Assembly (NCBI GenBank): GCA_034620365.1
Contig: JAQGEQ010000332.1
Coordinates: 620,001-684,000, forward strand
Length of the DNA stretch: 64,000 nucleotides
Direction: 5' to 3'
Source: Pegea sp. RAD2-039
Lineage: Eukaryota > Chordata > Thaliacea > Salpida > Salpidae
Made by a program: the position numbers and the translations under genes
Notes under the pieces: model-generated
Database searches by the model: none
Told to the model about the DNA's origin: nothing
Seen by the model: only the letters and a program-made list of their open reading frames with translations
Shown here: one piece after another, positions 12,030 through 26,250 of the stretch
Layout of the letters: the number at the start of each line of letters is the position of its first letter
How positions within the stretch are numbered: the stretch's first letter is position 1

Positions 12030-12440
12030 TCTTTTCAGCAACGATTTACTCTCTGGTTATCAAATTAAACTTCTTCCACATAGGTTTTTCAGTGATTTAT
12101 ACAGACCTTTGCAAGGCGTTTGACTCAGTTTCACATCCCATATTAGATAAAAAAACTCACAGATAATTTAAGATTACGATTATCTTTTGGACAGAGCTAT
12201 TTCTTTAAAATTGAGAATAACTCGATTAATAAACCTTTATCAAGTTTTCTTGAAGTTGTCAATCTTGTTCCCAAAGGCAATATTATTGGACTTCTTCTTT
12301 TTCATATTTATATCAATGATGTTACACACAATTCCGAATCACTAAACGGATATGCAAAAATTTAATGCTTTTGCTGATGATGCCAACTTTTTAAGTATCA
12401 AACTAATTGTTCTGTTATCTTTTTTAGCATCAACTAAATA
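12030..12440 (+). mobile_element. Fossil reverse-transcriptase fragment, unit 2
   Basis: Motif A (VIYTDLCKAFDSVSHPILDK) and motif B (PKGNIIGLLLFHIYIND) are better preserved here than in unit 1. Motif C is at about 12370. Stops and frameshifts are present. Confidence 0.7.
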
Positions 12441-13145
12441 TTTACTCCAATTGACAAAAAAAAACATCTTTACCTTTTCATTAATCAATCTTTAATAAAT
12501 ACAAAATTGTCAATCAGTATTCCATTTTCCCTACAAATATCTTTTGGATGGGACGATTTTATTGAGATAGAGATTAACTCAATTAATATAACTTTTTCAA
12601 GAATTTTGAGGTTTCAGTTTCCTTACATTTTTTTTTTATTGAATGTAATATTAAATGTTTGATTCCTATCACATTTTATGTTTGACTCTGCAGTGTTTCC
12701 ACTTATTCTGTATTAATAGTAGATTGTGATAGCTAAGACTTTCCAGGTATTCTTAATTTAGATCTTAATTTTTGACTTATGTTCGCTATAAGAGCTTTTG
12801 AATTTGAAACTACCAGTCACGCGTTTGATGAATAAGTAAACAAATATTTTATAAATAAAAAAAATAATTATATTTACAAAATAGTTTATTAAAAAAAAAA
12901 ACAATTTTTATAGTTGGCTTCATAGTGTTATTTGATAGTGAAATGTTTTGCAAAACACAGTTTCGTTTAATTTCTACATTTAAGAAAATATGTAATTAAA
13001 AAATTGATAGTTTCTATCAACACCTATGTTTCTTCATATATATTTACTGGATATTTGTGGTAACAAACGTTAAACAATTTATTTGTGAATGTTTACGAAA
13101 ATTTTAAATATTGCTCAAAGATTTCAAAATTAAAAGTACCAAAAA

Positions 13146-13808
13146 AGGTATTGGCGTGTTTGACAAAGTTGTCATGGCAATACTACTTCATAGTTAGATG
13201 GCGCTCAATTTAGTTTGTGAGATTATGACCCTAAAGTTTATAAAAATGGTTTTGGATGCAATATAATGATCTATATTTATCTGAAGCGTCATAAATTTAT
13301 TGTAAAACTTGAAATAAACAAGAGTAAACGTTTTATATGACTACAGATTAAAGAAGCAGGTTTGATTAATAATTTTGGCTTTCTAGCTTTTGGTTTGACA
13401 ATTGGAACAATTGCATCCATTCTGCTGCTGTTTGGACTAATATACTACTCATATAAGTTTTTATTCAAAAAGAAAACCTTTACTGTGATACTGAATATTG
13501 AGATATCATCATTCGATAATGGTAATTATAAGAATGAAAACATTAAAGTGGTTAGGAGAAAATAAGTGGCCAAGAAGACAATAAATAAAGTAAGACCAAA
13601 GGTTTGTAGTAGTAAGGAAGTTATAAATGAAGGTAACTATAGCTTTGATGAAAGTTTATTGGATGAACACATAGATGAATCTTCTCAAGGAGATGTTGAA
13701 AAAGGAAGAAGCTATGAGTCAAGAAGATTGAAATTGGAAATTGATCCAAGTGAACTGTATGCTGTTGTTAAGAAAAAAACAAAAAATAGTATCAATCCAA
13801 AGAAATAA
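13146..13808 (+). pseudogene. 5'-truncated lectin-like gene copy keeping the membrane segment, unit 2
   Basis: Starts at the same truncation point as the other units. Here the membrane segment is retained (13362-13565: LAFGLTIGTIASILLLFGLIYYSYKF in two blocks, then KKK). A stop codon at 13563-13565 separates it from the tail ORF (13566-13808), which ends SELYAVVKKKTKN. The two ORFs are in the same frame, so one nonsense change divides membrane and tail parts. Near-identical to unit 5 (21733-22395). Confidence 0.7.
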
Positions 13809-14999
13809 ACAAGTTTAAAGTATTAAAACTTACTGAGTTTTAGATATTGTTTAAAATATAATTTTTTTGTATTATAAAACAAAATAATAGTTGTTCCCTT
13901 TTGGTCATCTCTTACAGAATTTTGCTTCAAATAATTTCTTTTTTTTAAGGATATTGCATTTATGTTTATTATACAGTGACTTATATATTCTACTATTTGT
14001 ATTATCAAACTTACAAAACTTCATTTGTAATTTTTTGTTTTTCTAGCACCTGAATTCTTGCTTTCAAGTTCTAATTTGTGAAGTTTTATTAAAAGTTGAT
14101 TAATAAAAGATTATAAAACAATACTATTTTGTGTGTTTGTTGTTGAAATTTAGTTTATAACATTGTGAGGGTTTTATATACTGAAAACAGCAATGACATT
14201 TATCACAGCTTTGCTCCAAAAAGTCGATCAATAACAATTGGGATGACTAAGTAAATATCAATAAACAAATAAACAAAGTATAAAAGATCCATTTTATTGG
14301 ATGTTTTGTTTGACTTTTGAATGTTTTCTACAAAGGGTAGTTTATATAGAATGTATTGAAAATGTGGGTTTCTTATCAACCAAATAGACTTTTTCAGTCT
14401 ATAAGCATGGATACTTTTCAAAATGTATTTGGTCAAATATGAAGCACTTGAAGAAATTCTATTCCAAAACATTTTAACTATTTTCTTCAAACAAAAGTAT
14501 TTTTAATCGAAACACTTCACCACAAATCAAATGAACTAGCCATTACCATTCTTAAACTTTGACGAAATGAGAAAATCACATAGATAATATGATGACGTCA
14601 TTAGTAACTCTAAAATATCTTGAAATCGCCAGTTGTGCTTTTCTGGTATATTTTTCAATTGTCACGTGAGATTAAATCTACATAGTTGATATGCTAACAT
14701 TCTAAATTCTTTCAATCCGGTGTATTTTAATTTGTTAATTGATTTATTTTAATTTATAATTATGTTTAAACTGAATACACTGAATTGCAGTGATAATTAT
14801 TTTCAGTTTATTAACAGATGAATAGCAAACAATGTACAAAAACTACCTAAATACAGTACAAAAATAGATTTCAAAGTCTGTATTTGGTTTATATTTGGGT
14901 TATAAGCATTTATACAAAAATAATGTTTATATTACAGAAAATAGAATTTTAGTGTATTTCCTGTTTATGATGATATGGTAATCGATAATTTTGACTTAT

Positions 15000-15400
15000 C
15001 TTTTAAGCAACGATTTACTCTCTGGTTATCAATTTAAACTCCTTCCACATAGATTTTTCAGTGAATTATACAGACTTTTGCGAGGCGGTTGATTCAGTTT
15101 CACATCCCATATTAGATAAAAATACTCACAGATAATTAAAGATTAACCTTACAATTATCTTTTGGAGAGAGCCATTTCTTAAAAAATTGAGAATAACTCG
15201 ATCAATAACATTTTTTTCAAGTTTTCATGAAGTTGTCAAACTTATTCCCAAAGGAAATATTATTGGACTTCTTCTTTTTTATTTTTTTATCATTGATCTT
15301 ACAGACAATTCCAAATACTAAATGGATCTGCAAAAATTTAATACTTTTGCCGATGACATCAACTTTTTTAGTATCAAATTAATTGTTTTGTAATATTCTT
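15000..15400 (+). mobile_element. Fossil reverse-transcriptase fragment, unit 3
   Basis: Same RT relic as in unit 1, with motif A, PKGNIIGLLLF and FADD-like remnants. Closest in sequence to unit 1 (offset about 5780). Confidence 0.65.
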
Positions 15401-16099
15401 TAGAATCAACTAAATATTTACTCCAATTGAAAAAAAAAATTTTTACCTTTTCATTAATCAATCTTTAAAAGATACAAAATTTTCAATCAATTTTCCATTA
15501 TCCCTACAAATATCTTTTGGACGGGACGATTTTTTAGAGATAGAGATTAACTCAATTAATATTACTTTTTCAAGTGTTTTTGAGGTTTCAGTTTCCTTAC
15601 ATTTTTTTAAAGTAATATTAAATTTTTGATTCATAATACATTTTATCATTGTCTCTGCAATGTTTCCATTCATTCTGTATTAATACTACATAGTGATATC
15701 TAAGACCTTCAAAATATTTCTTAGGTTATAATTTTTGACTTTTATTCGCTATAAGAGCTGTTGAATTTGAAACTACCAGCTACGCGTTTAATGAATGAAT
15801 ATACAAATATTTTATAAATAATAAAAAATATTTAAAAATTATATTTACAAAATAGTTTATGAAGTTTAAAAAATAATTTCCAAGGTTGGCTTAATACTGT
15901 TATTTGCTGGTGAAATATTTTGCAAAACAGAATTTTAAAAAAAATTTGTAAGTGAAAAATTGATAGTTTGTATGAATACCTAAGTTTCCTCATATATATT
16001 TACTGGATATTTGTGGCAACAAACATTAAATAATTTATTTGTGAATGTTTACGGAAATATTAAATATTGCTCACAGATTTCAAAGTTATAAGTACCAGA

Positions 16100-16665
16100 A
16101 AAGGTATTGGCGTGGTTGACAAAGTTGTCATGGCGACAGTACTTCAAGGTTAGATGGCGCTCAATTTAGTTTGTGAGATTATGACTCTAAAGTTTATGTA
16201 AATGATTTTGGATGCAATATAATGATCTTTATTTATCTGAGGCGCCATAAATTAATTGTGAGACTTGAAATAAACAAGAGCATATGTTTTATATTGAATA
16301 TTGAGATTTCATCATTGAATAATGTTAATTTTAAGAATGAAAGCATTATAGTGGCAATGAGGACAATTAATAAAGTAAGACCAAAGGTTTGTAGAACTGA
16401 AAAAGAAGTTATTAATAAAGGTAACTATAGCTTAACTAAAAGTTTTTTGGATGAACACATTGATGAATCTTCTCACAGAGATCTTGAAAAAGGAAGAAAC
16501 GATGATTCAACAAAGTTGAAAAAGGAATTAAATTCTAACTCACTGTATGCTGCTGTTAAATCAAAACCAAAAAAATTGGACCAACCCAGAATTACTAACA
16601 CGTTTCAAGTAATACAACTTATTGAGTTTGAGATATTGTTTAAAATAAAATTTTTTATGTTATAA
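16100..16665 (+). pseudogene. 5'-truncated lectin-like gene copy, unit 3
   Basis: Same layout as unit 1: half lectin-like domain with broken frame, deleted membrane segment, then a 147-codon ORF (16222-16665) with the tail NSLYAAVKSKPKK and readthrough of the parental stop. The tail tyrosine is kept although YAVV has become YAAV. Confidence 0.7.
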
Positions 16666-17799
16666 AACATTATATTACTTTTCCTTTTTTGGTCATCTAT
16701 TACAGAATTTTACTTCAAATAATTTCTTTTCCATTTAAGGAGATTACTAATATGTTTATTATACAGTGCCTTATATATTCCATTTATTTTATTATCAAGC
16801 TTGCCAACTTTCAAGTATAATTTCCTTTTTTCAAGTACCTGAATTCTTGCTTTCAAGTTCTAATTTGTGAAGTTGTATTAAAAGTTGATTAATAAAAGAT
16901 TATAAAACAAAACTATTTTGTGTGTTTGTTGTTGAAATTGAATTTAAAACATTGTGAATCTTTTATATAATGAAAAAGGCAATAACATTTATCAAATATT
17001 TGATCCAAAAAGTCGAACAATATCAATTGGGATGACTAAGTAAATATCAATAAACAAATAAACAAAGTATAAAAGATCCATTTTATTGGATGTTTTGTTT
17101 GAATTTTGATTGTTTTCTAAAAAGGGTAGTTTATATAGAATGTATTTAAAGGAAAATTGTGGCTTTTTATCAACCAAATAGACTTTTTCAGTCTATAAGC
17201 ATGGATACTTTTCAAAATGTATTTGGTCAAATGAGACACTTTAAGAAATTTTTTTCCAAGACATTTTAACTATTTTTTCTTGAAATTAAAGTATTTTTTA
17301 ATGTAAACACTTAAGCACAAATCAAGTGAACTAGCCATTACCATTCTTAAACTTTAACGAAATGAAAAAATCTCTTCTAGAATTTAATGACGTCATTAGA
17401 AACTTTAAAAATATCTTGAAATCGCCAGTTGTGCTTTTCTGGTACATTTTTCAATTGTCACGTGAGATTAAATCTACATAGTTGATATGCTAACATTCTA
17501 AATTCTTTCAATCCGGTGTAATTTAATTTGTAAGTTGATTTATTTAAATTTATAATGATGTTTAAACTAAATACACTGAATTGCAGTTACAATTATTTTC
17601 AGTTTATTAACAGATGAATAGCAAACAGTGTACAAAAACTACCTAAATACAGTATAAAAATGGATTTCTAAGTCTGTATTTGATTTAAATTTTGGTTATA
17701 AGTATTTATACAAAAGTAATGTTTATAATACAGAAAAAATAATCTTAGTGTATTTTCTGTTTATGATGATATGGTAATCAATAATTTTGACTTATTTTT

Positions 17800-18210
17800 T
17801 CAGCAACGATTTACTCTCTGGTTATCAAATTAAACTTCTTCCACATAGGTTTTTCAGTGATTTATACAGACCTTTGCAAGGCGTTTGACTCAGTTTCACA
17901 TCCCATATTAGATAAAAAAACTAACAAATAATTTAAGATTAAGATTACGATTATCTTTTGGACAGAGCCATTTCTTTAAAATTGAGAATAACTCGATTAA
18001 TATACCTTTATCAAGTTTTCTTGAAGTTGTCAATCTTGTTCCCAAGGGCAATAATATTGGACTTCTTCTTTTTCATATTTATATCAATGATGTTACACAC
18101 AATTCCGAATCACTAAACGGATATGCAAAAATTTAATACTTTTGCCGATAATGTCAACTTTTTAAGTATCAAACTAATTTTTCTGTTATCTTTTTTAGCA
18201 TCAACTAAAT
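17800..18210 (+). mobile_element. Fossil reverse-transcriptase fragment, unit 4
   Basis: Motif A, motif B (PKGNNIGLLLF) and a damaged motif C (FADN). The first half of this unit resembles unit 2, the second half unit 1, so it looks like a recombinant unit. Confidence 0.65.
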
Positions 18211-18920
18211 ATTTACTCCAATTGACAAAAAAAAAAACATTTTTACCTTTTCATTAATCAATCTTTAATAAATACAAAATTGTCAATCAGTATTCCATTA
18301 TCCCTACAAATATCGTTTGGATGGGACGATTTTATTGAAATAGAGATTAACTCAATTGATAAAACTTTTTCAAATATTTTTAAGGTGTCAGTTTCCTTAT
18401 TTTCTTTTTATTTTATGCACTATTTGATCTTTGATTCATAATACATTATACATTTATATTTTCAGTATTTCCATTCATTCTGTATTAATACTAAATTGTG
18501 ATATCTAAGACCTTCAAAATATTTCCTAGCTCATAATTTTTGACTCTTATTCGCTATAAGAGCTGATGAATTTGAAACTACCAGCCACGGGTTTAATTAT
18601 TGAATATACAAATATTTTATAAATAATAAAAAATATTTAAAAATTATATTTACAAAATAGTTTATGAAGTTTAAAAAATAATTTCCATGGTTGGCTTAAT
18701 ACTGTTATTTGCTGGTGAAATGTTTTGCAAACCAGAATTTTGTTCAATTTTTACATTAAAAAAAATTTGTAAGTGAAAAATTGATAGTTTGTATGAATAC
18801 CTAAGTTTCCTCATATAGATTTACTGGATATTTGTGGCAACAAGCGTTAAATAATTTATTTGTGAATGTTTACGGAAATATTAAATATTGCTCACAGATT
18901 TCAAAATTATAAGTACCAGA

Positions 18921-19486
18921 AAAGGTATTGGCGTGTTTGACAAAGTTGTCATGGCGACAGTACTTCAAGGTTGGATGGCGCTCAATATAGTTTGTGAGAT
19001 TATGACCCTAAAGTTTACGTAAATGATTTTGGATGCAATATAATGATCTTTATTTATCTGAGGCGCCATAAATTAATTGTGAGACTTGAAATAAACAACA
19101 GCATACGTTTTATATTGAATATTGAGATTTCATCATTGAATAATGGTAATCTTAAGAATGAAAGCATTATAGTGGCAATGAAGACAATTAATAAAGTAAG
19201 ACCAAAGGTTTGTAGAACTGAAAAAGAAGTTATTAATAAAGGTAACTATAGCTTTACTAAAAGTTTTTTGGATGAACACATTGATGAATCTTCTCACAGA
19301 GATCTTGAAGAAGGAAGAAACGATGTTTCAACAAAGTTGAAAAAGGAATTAAATTCCAACTCACTGTATGCTGCTGTTAAAACAAAACCAAAAAAATTGG
19401 ACCAACCCAGAATTATTAACACGTTTCAAGTAATACAACTTATTGAGTTTGAGATATTGTTTAAAATAAAATTTTTTATGTTATAA
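18921..19486 (+). pseudogene. 5'-truncated lectin-like gene copy, unit 4
   Basis: Membrane segment deleted; a 147-codon ORF (19043-19486) covers the tail with NSLYAAVKTKPKK and readthrough. It differs from the unit 1 copy by few residues, as expected from the 8587 bp duplication. Confidence 0.7.
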
Positions 19487-20619
19487 AACATTATATTACT
19501 TTTCCTTTTTTGGTCAACTATTACAGAATTTTACTTCAAATAATTTCTTTTCCATTCAAGGACATTACTAATATGTTTAATATACAGTGCCTTATATATT
19601 CTATTATTTTTATTATCAAGCTTGCAAACTTTCAATTATAATTTTCCTTTTTTCAAGTACCTGAATTCTTGCATTCAAGTTCTAATTTGTGAAGTTGTAT
19701 TAAAAGTTGATTAATAAAAGATTATAAAACAATACTATTTTGTGTGTTTGTTGTTGAAATTGAATTTAAAACATTGTGAATCTTTTATATAATGAAAAAG
19801 GCAATGACATTTATCAAATATTTGATCCAAAAAGTCGAACAATATCAATTGGGATGACTAAGTAAATATCAATAAACAAATAAACAAAGTATAAAAGATC
19901 CATTTTATTGGATGTTTTGTTTGACTTTTCAATGTTTTCTACAAAAGGTGGTTTTTATAGAATGTATTTAAAGGAAAATTGTGGCTTTTTATCAACCAAA
20001 TAGACTTTTTCAGTCTATAAGCATGGATACTTTTCAAAATGTATTTGGTCAAAATGAGAAACTTGAAGAAATTTTTTTCCAAGACATTTTAACTATTTTT
20101 TCTTGAAATTAAAGTATTTTTTAATGTAAACACTTAAACACAAATCAAGTGAACTAGCCATTACCATTCTTAAACTTTAAAATAATGAGAAAATCTCTTC
20201 TAGAATTTAATGACGTCATTAGAAACTTTAAAAATATCTTGAAATCGCCAGTTGTGCTTTTCTGGTACATTTTTCAATTGTCACGTGAGATTAAATCTAC
20301 ATAGTTGATATGCTAACATTCTAACTTCTTTCAATCCGGTGTAATTTAATTTGTAAGTTGATTTATTTAAATTTATAATGATGTTTAAACTAAATACACT
20401 GAATTGCAGTTACAATTATTTTCAGTTTATTAACAGATGAATAGCAAACAATGTACAAAAACTACCTAAATACAGTATAAAAATAGATTTCAAAGTCTGT
20501 ATTTGGTTTAAATTTTGGTTATAAGTATTCATACAAAAATGATGTTTATAATCCAGAAAAAATAATCTTACTGTATTTTCTGTTTATGATGATATGGTAA
20601 TCAATAATTTTGACTTATC

Positions 20620-21010
20620 TTTTCAGCAACGATTTACTCTCTGGTTATCAAATTAAACTTCTTCCACATAGGTTTTTCAGTGAATTATACAGACATTTGC
20701 AAGGCGTTTGACTCAGTTTCACATCCCATATTAGATAAAAAAACTCACAGATAATTTAAGATTACGATTATCTTTTGGACAGAGCCATTTCTTAAAAATT
20801 GAGAATAACTCGATTAATAAACCTTTATCAAGTTTTCTTGAAGTTGTCAATCTTGTTCCCAAGGGCAATATTATTGGACTTCTTCTTTTTCATATTTATA
20901 TCAATGATGTTACACACAATTCCGAATCACTAAACGGATATGCAAAAATTTAATGCTTTTTCCGATGATGTCAACTTTCTAAGTATGAAACTAATTGTTC
21001 TGTTATCTTT
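20620..21010 (+). mobile_element. Fossil reverse-transcriptase fragment, unit 5
   Basis: Near-copy of the unit 2 relic, with motif A (YTDICKAFDSVSHPIL) and PKGNIIGLLLF. Confidence 0.65.
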
Positions 21011-21732
21011 TTTAGCATCAACTAAATATTTACTCCAATTGACAAAAAAAAACATTTTTACCTTTTCATTAATCAATCTTTAATAAATACAAAATTGTCA
21101 ATCAGTTTTCCATTATCCCTACAAATATCTTTTGGATGGGACGATTTTATTGAGATAGAGATTAACTCAATTAATATAACTTTTTCAAGAATTTTGAGGT
21201 TTCAGTTTCCTTAATTTCTTTTTTATTGAATGTAATATTAAATTTTTGATTCCTATCACATTTTATGTTTGACTCTGCAGTGTTTCCACTTATTCTGTAT
21301 TAATAGTAGATTGTGATAGCTAAGACTTTCCAGGTATTCTTAATTTAGATCTTAATTTTTGACTTATGTTCGCTATAAGAGCTGTTGAATTTGAAACTAC
21401 CAGTCACGCGTTTGATGAATAAGTAAACAAATATTTTATAAAAAAAAAAAATTATTATATTTACAAAATAGTTTATTAAAAAAAAAAACAATTTTTATAG
21501 TTGGCTTCATAGTGTTATTTGATAGTGAAATGTTTTGCAAAACACAGTTTCGTTTAATTTCTACATTTAAGAAAATATGTAATTAAAAAATTGATAGTTT
21601 CTATCAACACCTATGTTTCTTCATATATATTTACTGGATATTTGTGGTAACAAACGTTAAACAATTTATTTGTGAATGTTTACGAAAATTTTAAATATTG
21701 CTCAAAGATTTCAAAATTAAAAGTACCAAAAA

Positions 21733-22395
21733 AGGTATTGGCGTGTTTGACAAAGTTGTCATGGCAATACTACTTCATAGTTAGATGGCGCTCAATTTAG
21801 TTTGTGAGATTATGACCCTAAAGTTTATAAAAATGGTTTTGGATGCAATATAATGATCTATATTTATCTGAAGCGTCATAAATTTATTGTAAAACTTGAA
21901 ATAAACAAGAGTAAACGTTTTATATGACTACAGATTAAAGAAGCAGGTTTGATTAATAATTTTGGCTTTCTAGCTTTTGGTTTGACAATTGGAACAATTG
22001 CATCCATTCTGCTGCTGTTTGGACTAATATACTACTCATATAAGTTTTTATTCAAAAAGAAAACCTTTACTGTGATACTGAATATTGAGATATCATCATT
22101 CGATAATGGTAATTATAAGAATGAAAACATTAAAGTGGTTAGGAGAAAATAAGTGGCCAAGAAGACAATAAATAAAGTAAGACCAAAGGTTTATAGTACT
22201 AAAAAAGTTATAAATGAAGGTAACTATAGCTTTGCTGAAAGTTTATTGGATGAACACATAAATGAATCTTCTCAAGGAGTTGTTGAAAAAAGAAGAAGCT
22301 ATGAGTCAAGAAGATTGAAATTGGAAATTGATCCAAGTGAACTGTATGCTGTTGTTAAGAAAAAAACAAAAAATAGTATCAATCCAAAGAAATAA
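21733..22395 (+). pseudogene. 5'-truncated lectin-like gene copy keeping the membrane segment, unit 5
   Basis: The membrane-segment ORF (21949-22152) is identical at the protein level to unit 2, including the dividing stop. The tail ORF (22153-22395) has drifted at about ten residues but retains SELYAVVKKKTKN. Lies about 8587 bp from its unit 2 twin. Confidence 0.7.
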
Positions 22396-23599
22396 ACAAG
22401 TTTGAAGTATTAAAACTTACTGAGTTTGAGATATTGTTTAAAATATAATTCTTTTTATTATAAAACAAAATAATAGTTGTTCCCTTTTGGTCATCTCTTA
22501 CAGAATTTTGCTTCAAATAATTTCTTTTTTTAAGGACATTGCATTTATGTTCATTATACAGTGCCTTATATATTCTACTATTTGTTTTATCAAACTTATA
22601 AAACTTCAATTGTATTTTTTTGTTTTTCTAGCACCTGAATTCTTGCTTTCAAGTTCTAATTTGTGAAGTTTTATTAAAAGTTGATTAATAAAAGATTATA
22701 AAACAATACTATTTTGTGTGTTTGTTGTTGAAATTTAGTTTATAACATTGTGAGGGTTTTATATACTGAAAACAGCAATGACATTTATCACAGCTTTGCT
22801 CCAAAAAGTCGATCAATATCAATTGGGATGACTAAGTAAATATCAATAAACAAATAAACAAAGTATAAAAGATCCATTTTATTGGATGTTTTGTTTGACT
22901 TTTGAATGTTTTCTACAAAGGGTAGTTTATATAGAATGTATTGAAAATGTGGGTTTCTTATCAACCAAATAGACTTTTTCAGTCTATAAGCATGGATACT
23001 TTTCAAAATGTATTTGGTCAAATATGAAGCACTTGAAGAAATTCTATTCCAAAACATTTTAACTATTTTCTTCAAACAAAAGTATTTTTAATCGAAACAC
23101 TTCACCACAAATCAAGTGAACTAGCCATTACCATTCTTAAACTTTGACGAAATGAGAAAATCACAAAGATAATATGATGACGTCATTAGTAACTTTAAAA
23201 TATCTTGAAATCGCCAGTTGTGCTTTTCTGGTATATTTTTCAATTGTCACGTGAGATTAAATCTACATAGTTGATATGCTAACATTCTAAATTGTTTCAA
23301 TCCGGTGTATTTTAATTTGTTAATTGATTTATTTTAATTTATAATTATGTTTAAACTGAATACACTGAATTGCAGTGACAATTATTTTCAGTTTATTAAC
23401 AGATGAATAGCAAACAGTGTACAAAAACTACCTAAATACAGTACAAAAATAGATTTTAATGTGTGCAATTAGATTAAATTTAGGGTCTATGTATTTATAC
23501 AATAACAACGTTTATATTACAGAAAATATAAATTTAATGGAATTTTGCTGTTTATGATGATATCGTAATCGATAATTCTTACCTAGTTTTTAACCAACG

Positions 23600-23770
23600 A
23601 TATATTTTCGGGTTATCAATTTGAACGCCCTCCACAAATGTCTTTCAGTGATATATACAGACATTTACAAAGCCTTTGACTCAGAATCACATCCCATATT
23701 AGATAAAGATATTGTCAAACATTATAACATTAACCCTGAATTATACTTTAGATAGAGCGATTTTTTTGAA
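23600..23770 (+). mobile_element. Shortened RT fragment, unit 6
   Basis: Only motif A (VIYTDIYKAFDSESHPIL) remains; motifs B and C are deleted, which accounts for part of the shorter 2485 bp unit. The same deletion is seen in unit 7 at 26090-26250. Confidence 0.65.
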
Positions 23771-24351
23771 ATAGAGATTAGCTCAATTGATAAAACTTTT
23801 TCAAATATTTTTATGATTTCAGTTTCCTTAATTTCTTCTTATTTAATGTAATATTAGATTTATGATTCATAATACATTTTATATTTGTCTTTTCAGTATT
23901 TCCATTCATTCTGTATTAATACTAAATTGTGATATCTAAGAACTTCCTAATATTTCTTAGCTCATAATTTTTGACTTTTGTTCGCTATAAAAGCTGTTAA
24001 ATTTGAAACTACCAGCCATGCGTTTAATGAATGAATATACAAATATTTTATAAATAATAAAAAATATTTAAAAAAATACACTTATAAAATAGTTTATGAA
24101 GTTTAAAAAATAATTTCCATGGTTTGCTTTATACTGTTATTTGCTAGTAAACTGTTTGGCAAGACACAGTTTTGTTTAATTTTTACATTTCAAAAAATAT
24201 ATAATTGAAAAATTGATAGCTTCTGTGAATACCTATGTTTTTTCATATATATTTACTGGATATTTGTGGTAACAAACGTTAAACAATTTATTTGTGAATG
24301 TTTACGAAAATTTTAAATATTGCTCAAAGATTTCAAAATAATAAGTACCAG

Positions 24352-24870
24352 AAAAGGTATTAGCGTGTTAGACAAAGTTGTCATGGCAACAGTACTTCAT
24401 GGTTAGATGGCGCTCAATTTAGTTTGTGAGATTATGACCCTAAAGTTTATATAAATGGTGTTGGATGCAATATAATGATCTATATTTATCTGCAGTGTCA
24501 TAAATTTATTGTGAAACTTGAAATAAACAACAGCATACGTTTTATATGACTACAAATTAAGGAAGCAGGTATGATTAATAATTATGGCTTTCTAGCTTTT
24601 GGTTTGACCATTGGAATAATTGCATCCATTCTGCTGCTGTTTGGACTAATTAAGACCAAAGGCTTAGAGAACTGAAGAAGAAGTAATGAATGAATCTAAC
24701 TATAGCTTTCCTGAAAGTTAATTGGATGAGCACATATATGAATCTTCTCAAAGAGATGTTGAAAAATGAAGAAATGATGAGTCAAGAAAATTAAAATTGG
24801 AGTTTGATCCCAGATCTATGTATGCTGTTGTTAGAAAAAAACAAAAAAATAGTATCAATCCAAAGAAATA
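24352..24870 (+). pseudogene. Lectin-like gene relic with nonsense codons, unit 6
   Basis: The half lectin-like domain and the start of the membrane segment remain. An internal deletion then joins the middle of the membrane segment to the tail (GGACTAATTAAGACC). The tail has in-frame stops where other copies have sense codons (AGTTAATTGG, AAATGAAGA). More decayed than units 1-5. Confidence 0.7.
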
Positions 24871-26089
24871 GAATAGTTTGATGTAATAAAACTTACAGAG
24901 TTTGAGATATTGTTTAAAATATAAATTTTTCATGCTATAAAACCATATAATAGCTTTCCTTTTTTGGTCATCTTTTACAGAATTTTACTTCAAATACTTT
25001 CTTTTCCATTTAAGGACATTACATATATGTTTATTATACAGTGCTTTGTATATTCTGTTACTTATATTATCAGGCTTACAAAATTTTAGTATTATAATTT
25101 TCCTTTTTTCAAGTACCTGAATTCTTGCTTTAAAGTTCTAATTTGTGAAGTTTTATTAAAAGTTGTTTAATAAAAGATTATAAAACAATACTATTTTGTG
25201 TGTTGGTTGTAGAAATTGAATTTAAAACATTGTGGATGGCTTATATATTGAAAAAGGCAATAACGTTTATCAAAAGTTTGATCCAAAAAGTCAAACTATA
25301 TCAATTGGGATGACTAAGTAAATAAAAATAAACAAATAAACAAAATATAAAAGATCCATTTTATCACAGGTTTAGTTTGACGTTTGAATATTTTCTAAAA
25401 AGGATGGTTTTTATAAACTGTATTTAAAATATTGGTTTCTTATGAACCAAATAGACATTTTCAGTCAATGAACAAGGATATTGTTGCAAAATGTATTTGA
25501 TCAGATATGAAACACTTGAAGAAATTATATTCCAAGACATTTTAACTATTTTTTACTCAAACTAAAGTATTTTTTAATCCAAACACTTCACCACAAATCA
25601 AATGAATTAACCATTACCATTCTTAAACTTTAACATAATGAGAAAATCACCTCTAGAATTTAATGACGTCATTAGTAACTTTAAAAATATCTTGAAATCG
25701 CCAGTTGTGCTTTTCTGGTATATTTTTCAATTGTCACGTGAGATTAAATCTACATAGTTGATATGCTAACATTCTAAATTCTTTCAATCCGGTGTATTTT
25801 AATTTGTTAATTGATTTATTTTAATTTATAATTATGTTTAAACTGAATACACTGAATTGCAGTGACAATTATTTTCAGTTTATTAACAGATGAATAGCAA
25901 ACAGTGTACAAAAACTACCTAAATACAGTAGAAAAATAGATTTTAATGTGTGCAATTAGATTAAATTTAGGGTATATGTATTTATACAATAACAACGTTT
26001 ATGTTACAGAAAATATAAATTTAATGGAATTTTGCTGTTTATGATGATGTCGTAATCGATAATTCTTACCTAGTTTTTAACCAACGATA

Positions 26090-26250
26090 TATTTTCGGGT
26101 TATCAATTTAAACTCCCTCCACAAAGGTCTTTCAGTGATATATACAGACATTTACAAAGCCTTTGACTCAGAATCACATCCCATATTAGATAAAGATATT
26201 GTCAAACAGTATAACATTAACCCTGAATTATCCTTTAGATAGAGTGATTT
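26090..26250 (+). mobile_element. Shortened RT fragment, unit 7
   Basis: Motif A only, as in unit 6. Confidence 0.6.

Noticed and set aside
14203..14490. Minus-strand ORFs of 61-95 codons inside the array (also 22788-23075, 16992-17177, 15458-15673, 9675-9866)
   Set aside because: They recur because the units recur, show no domain and lie antisense to 3' flank or RT fossils.
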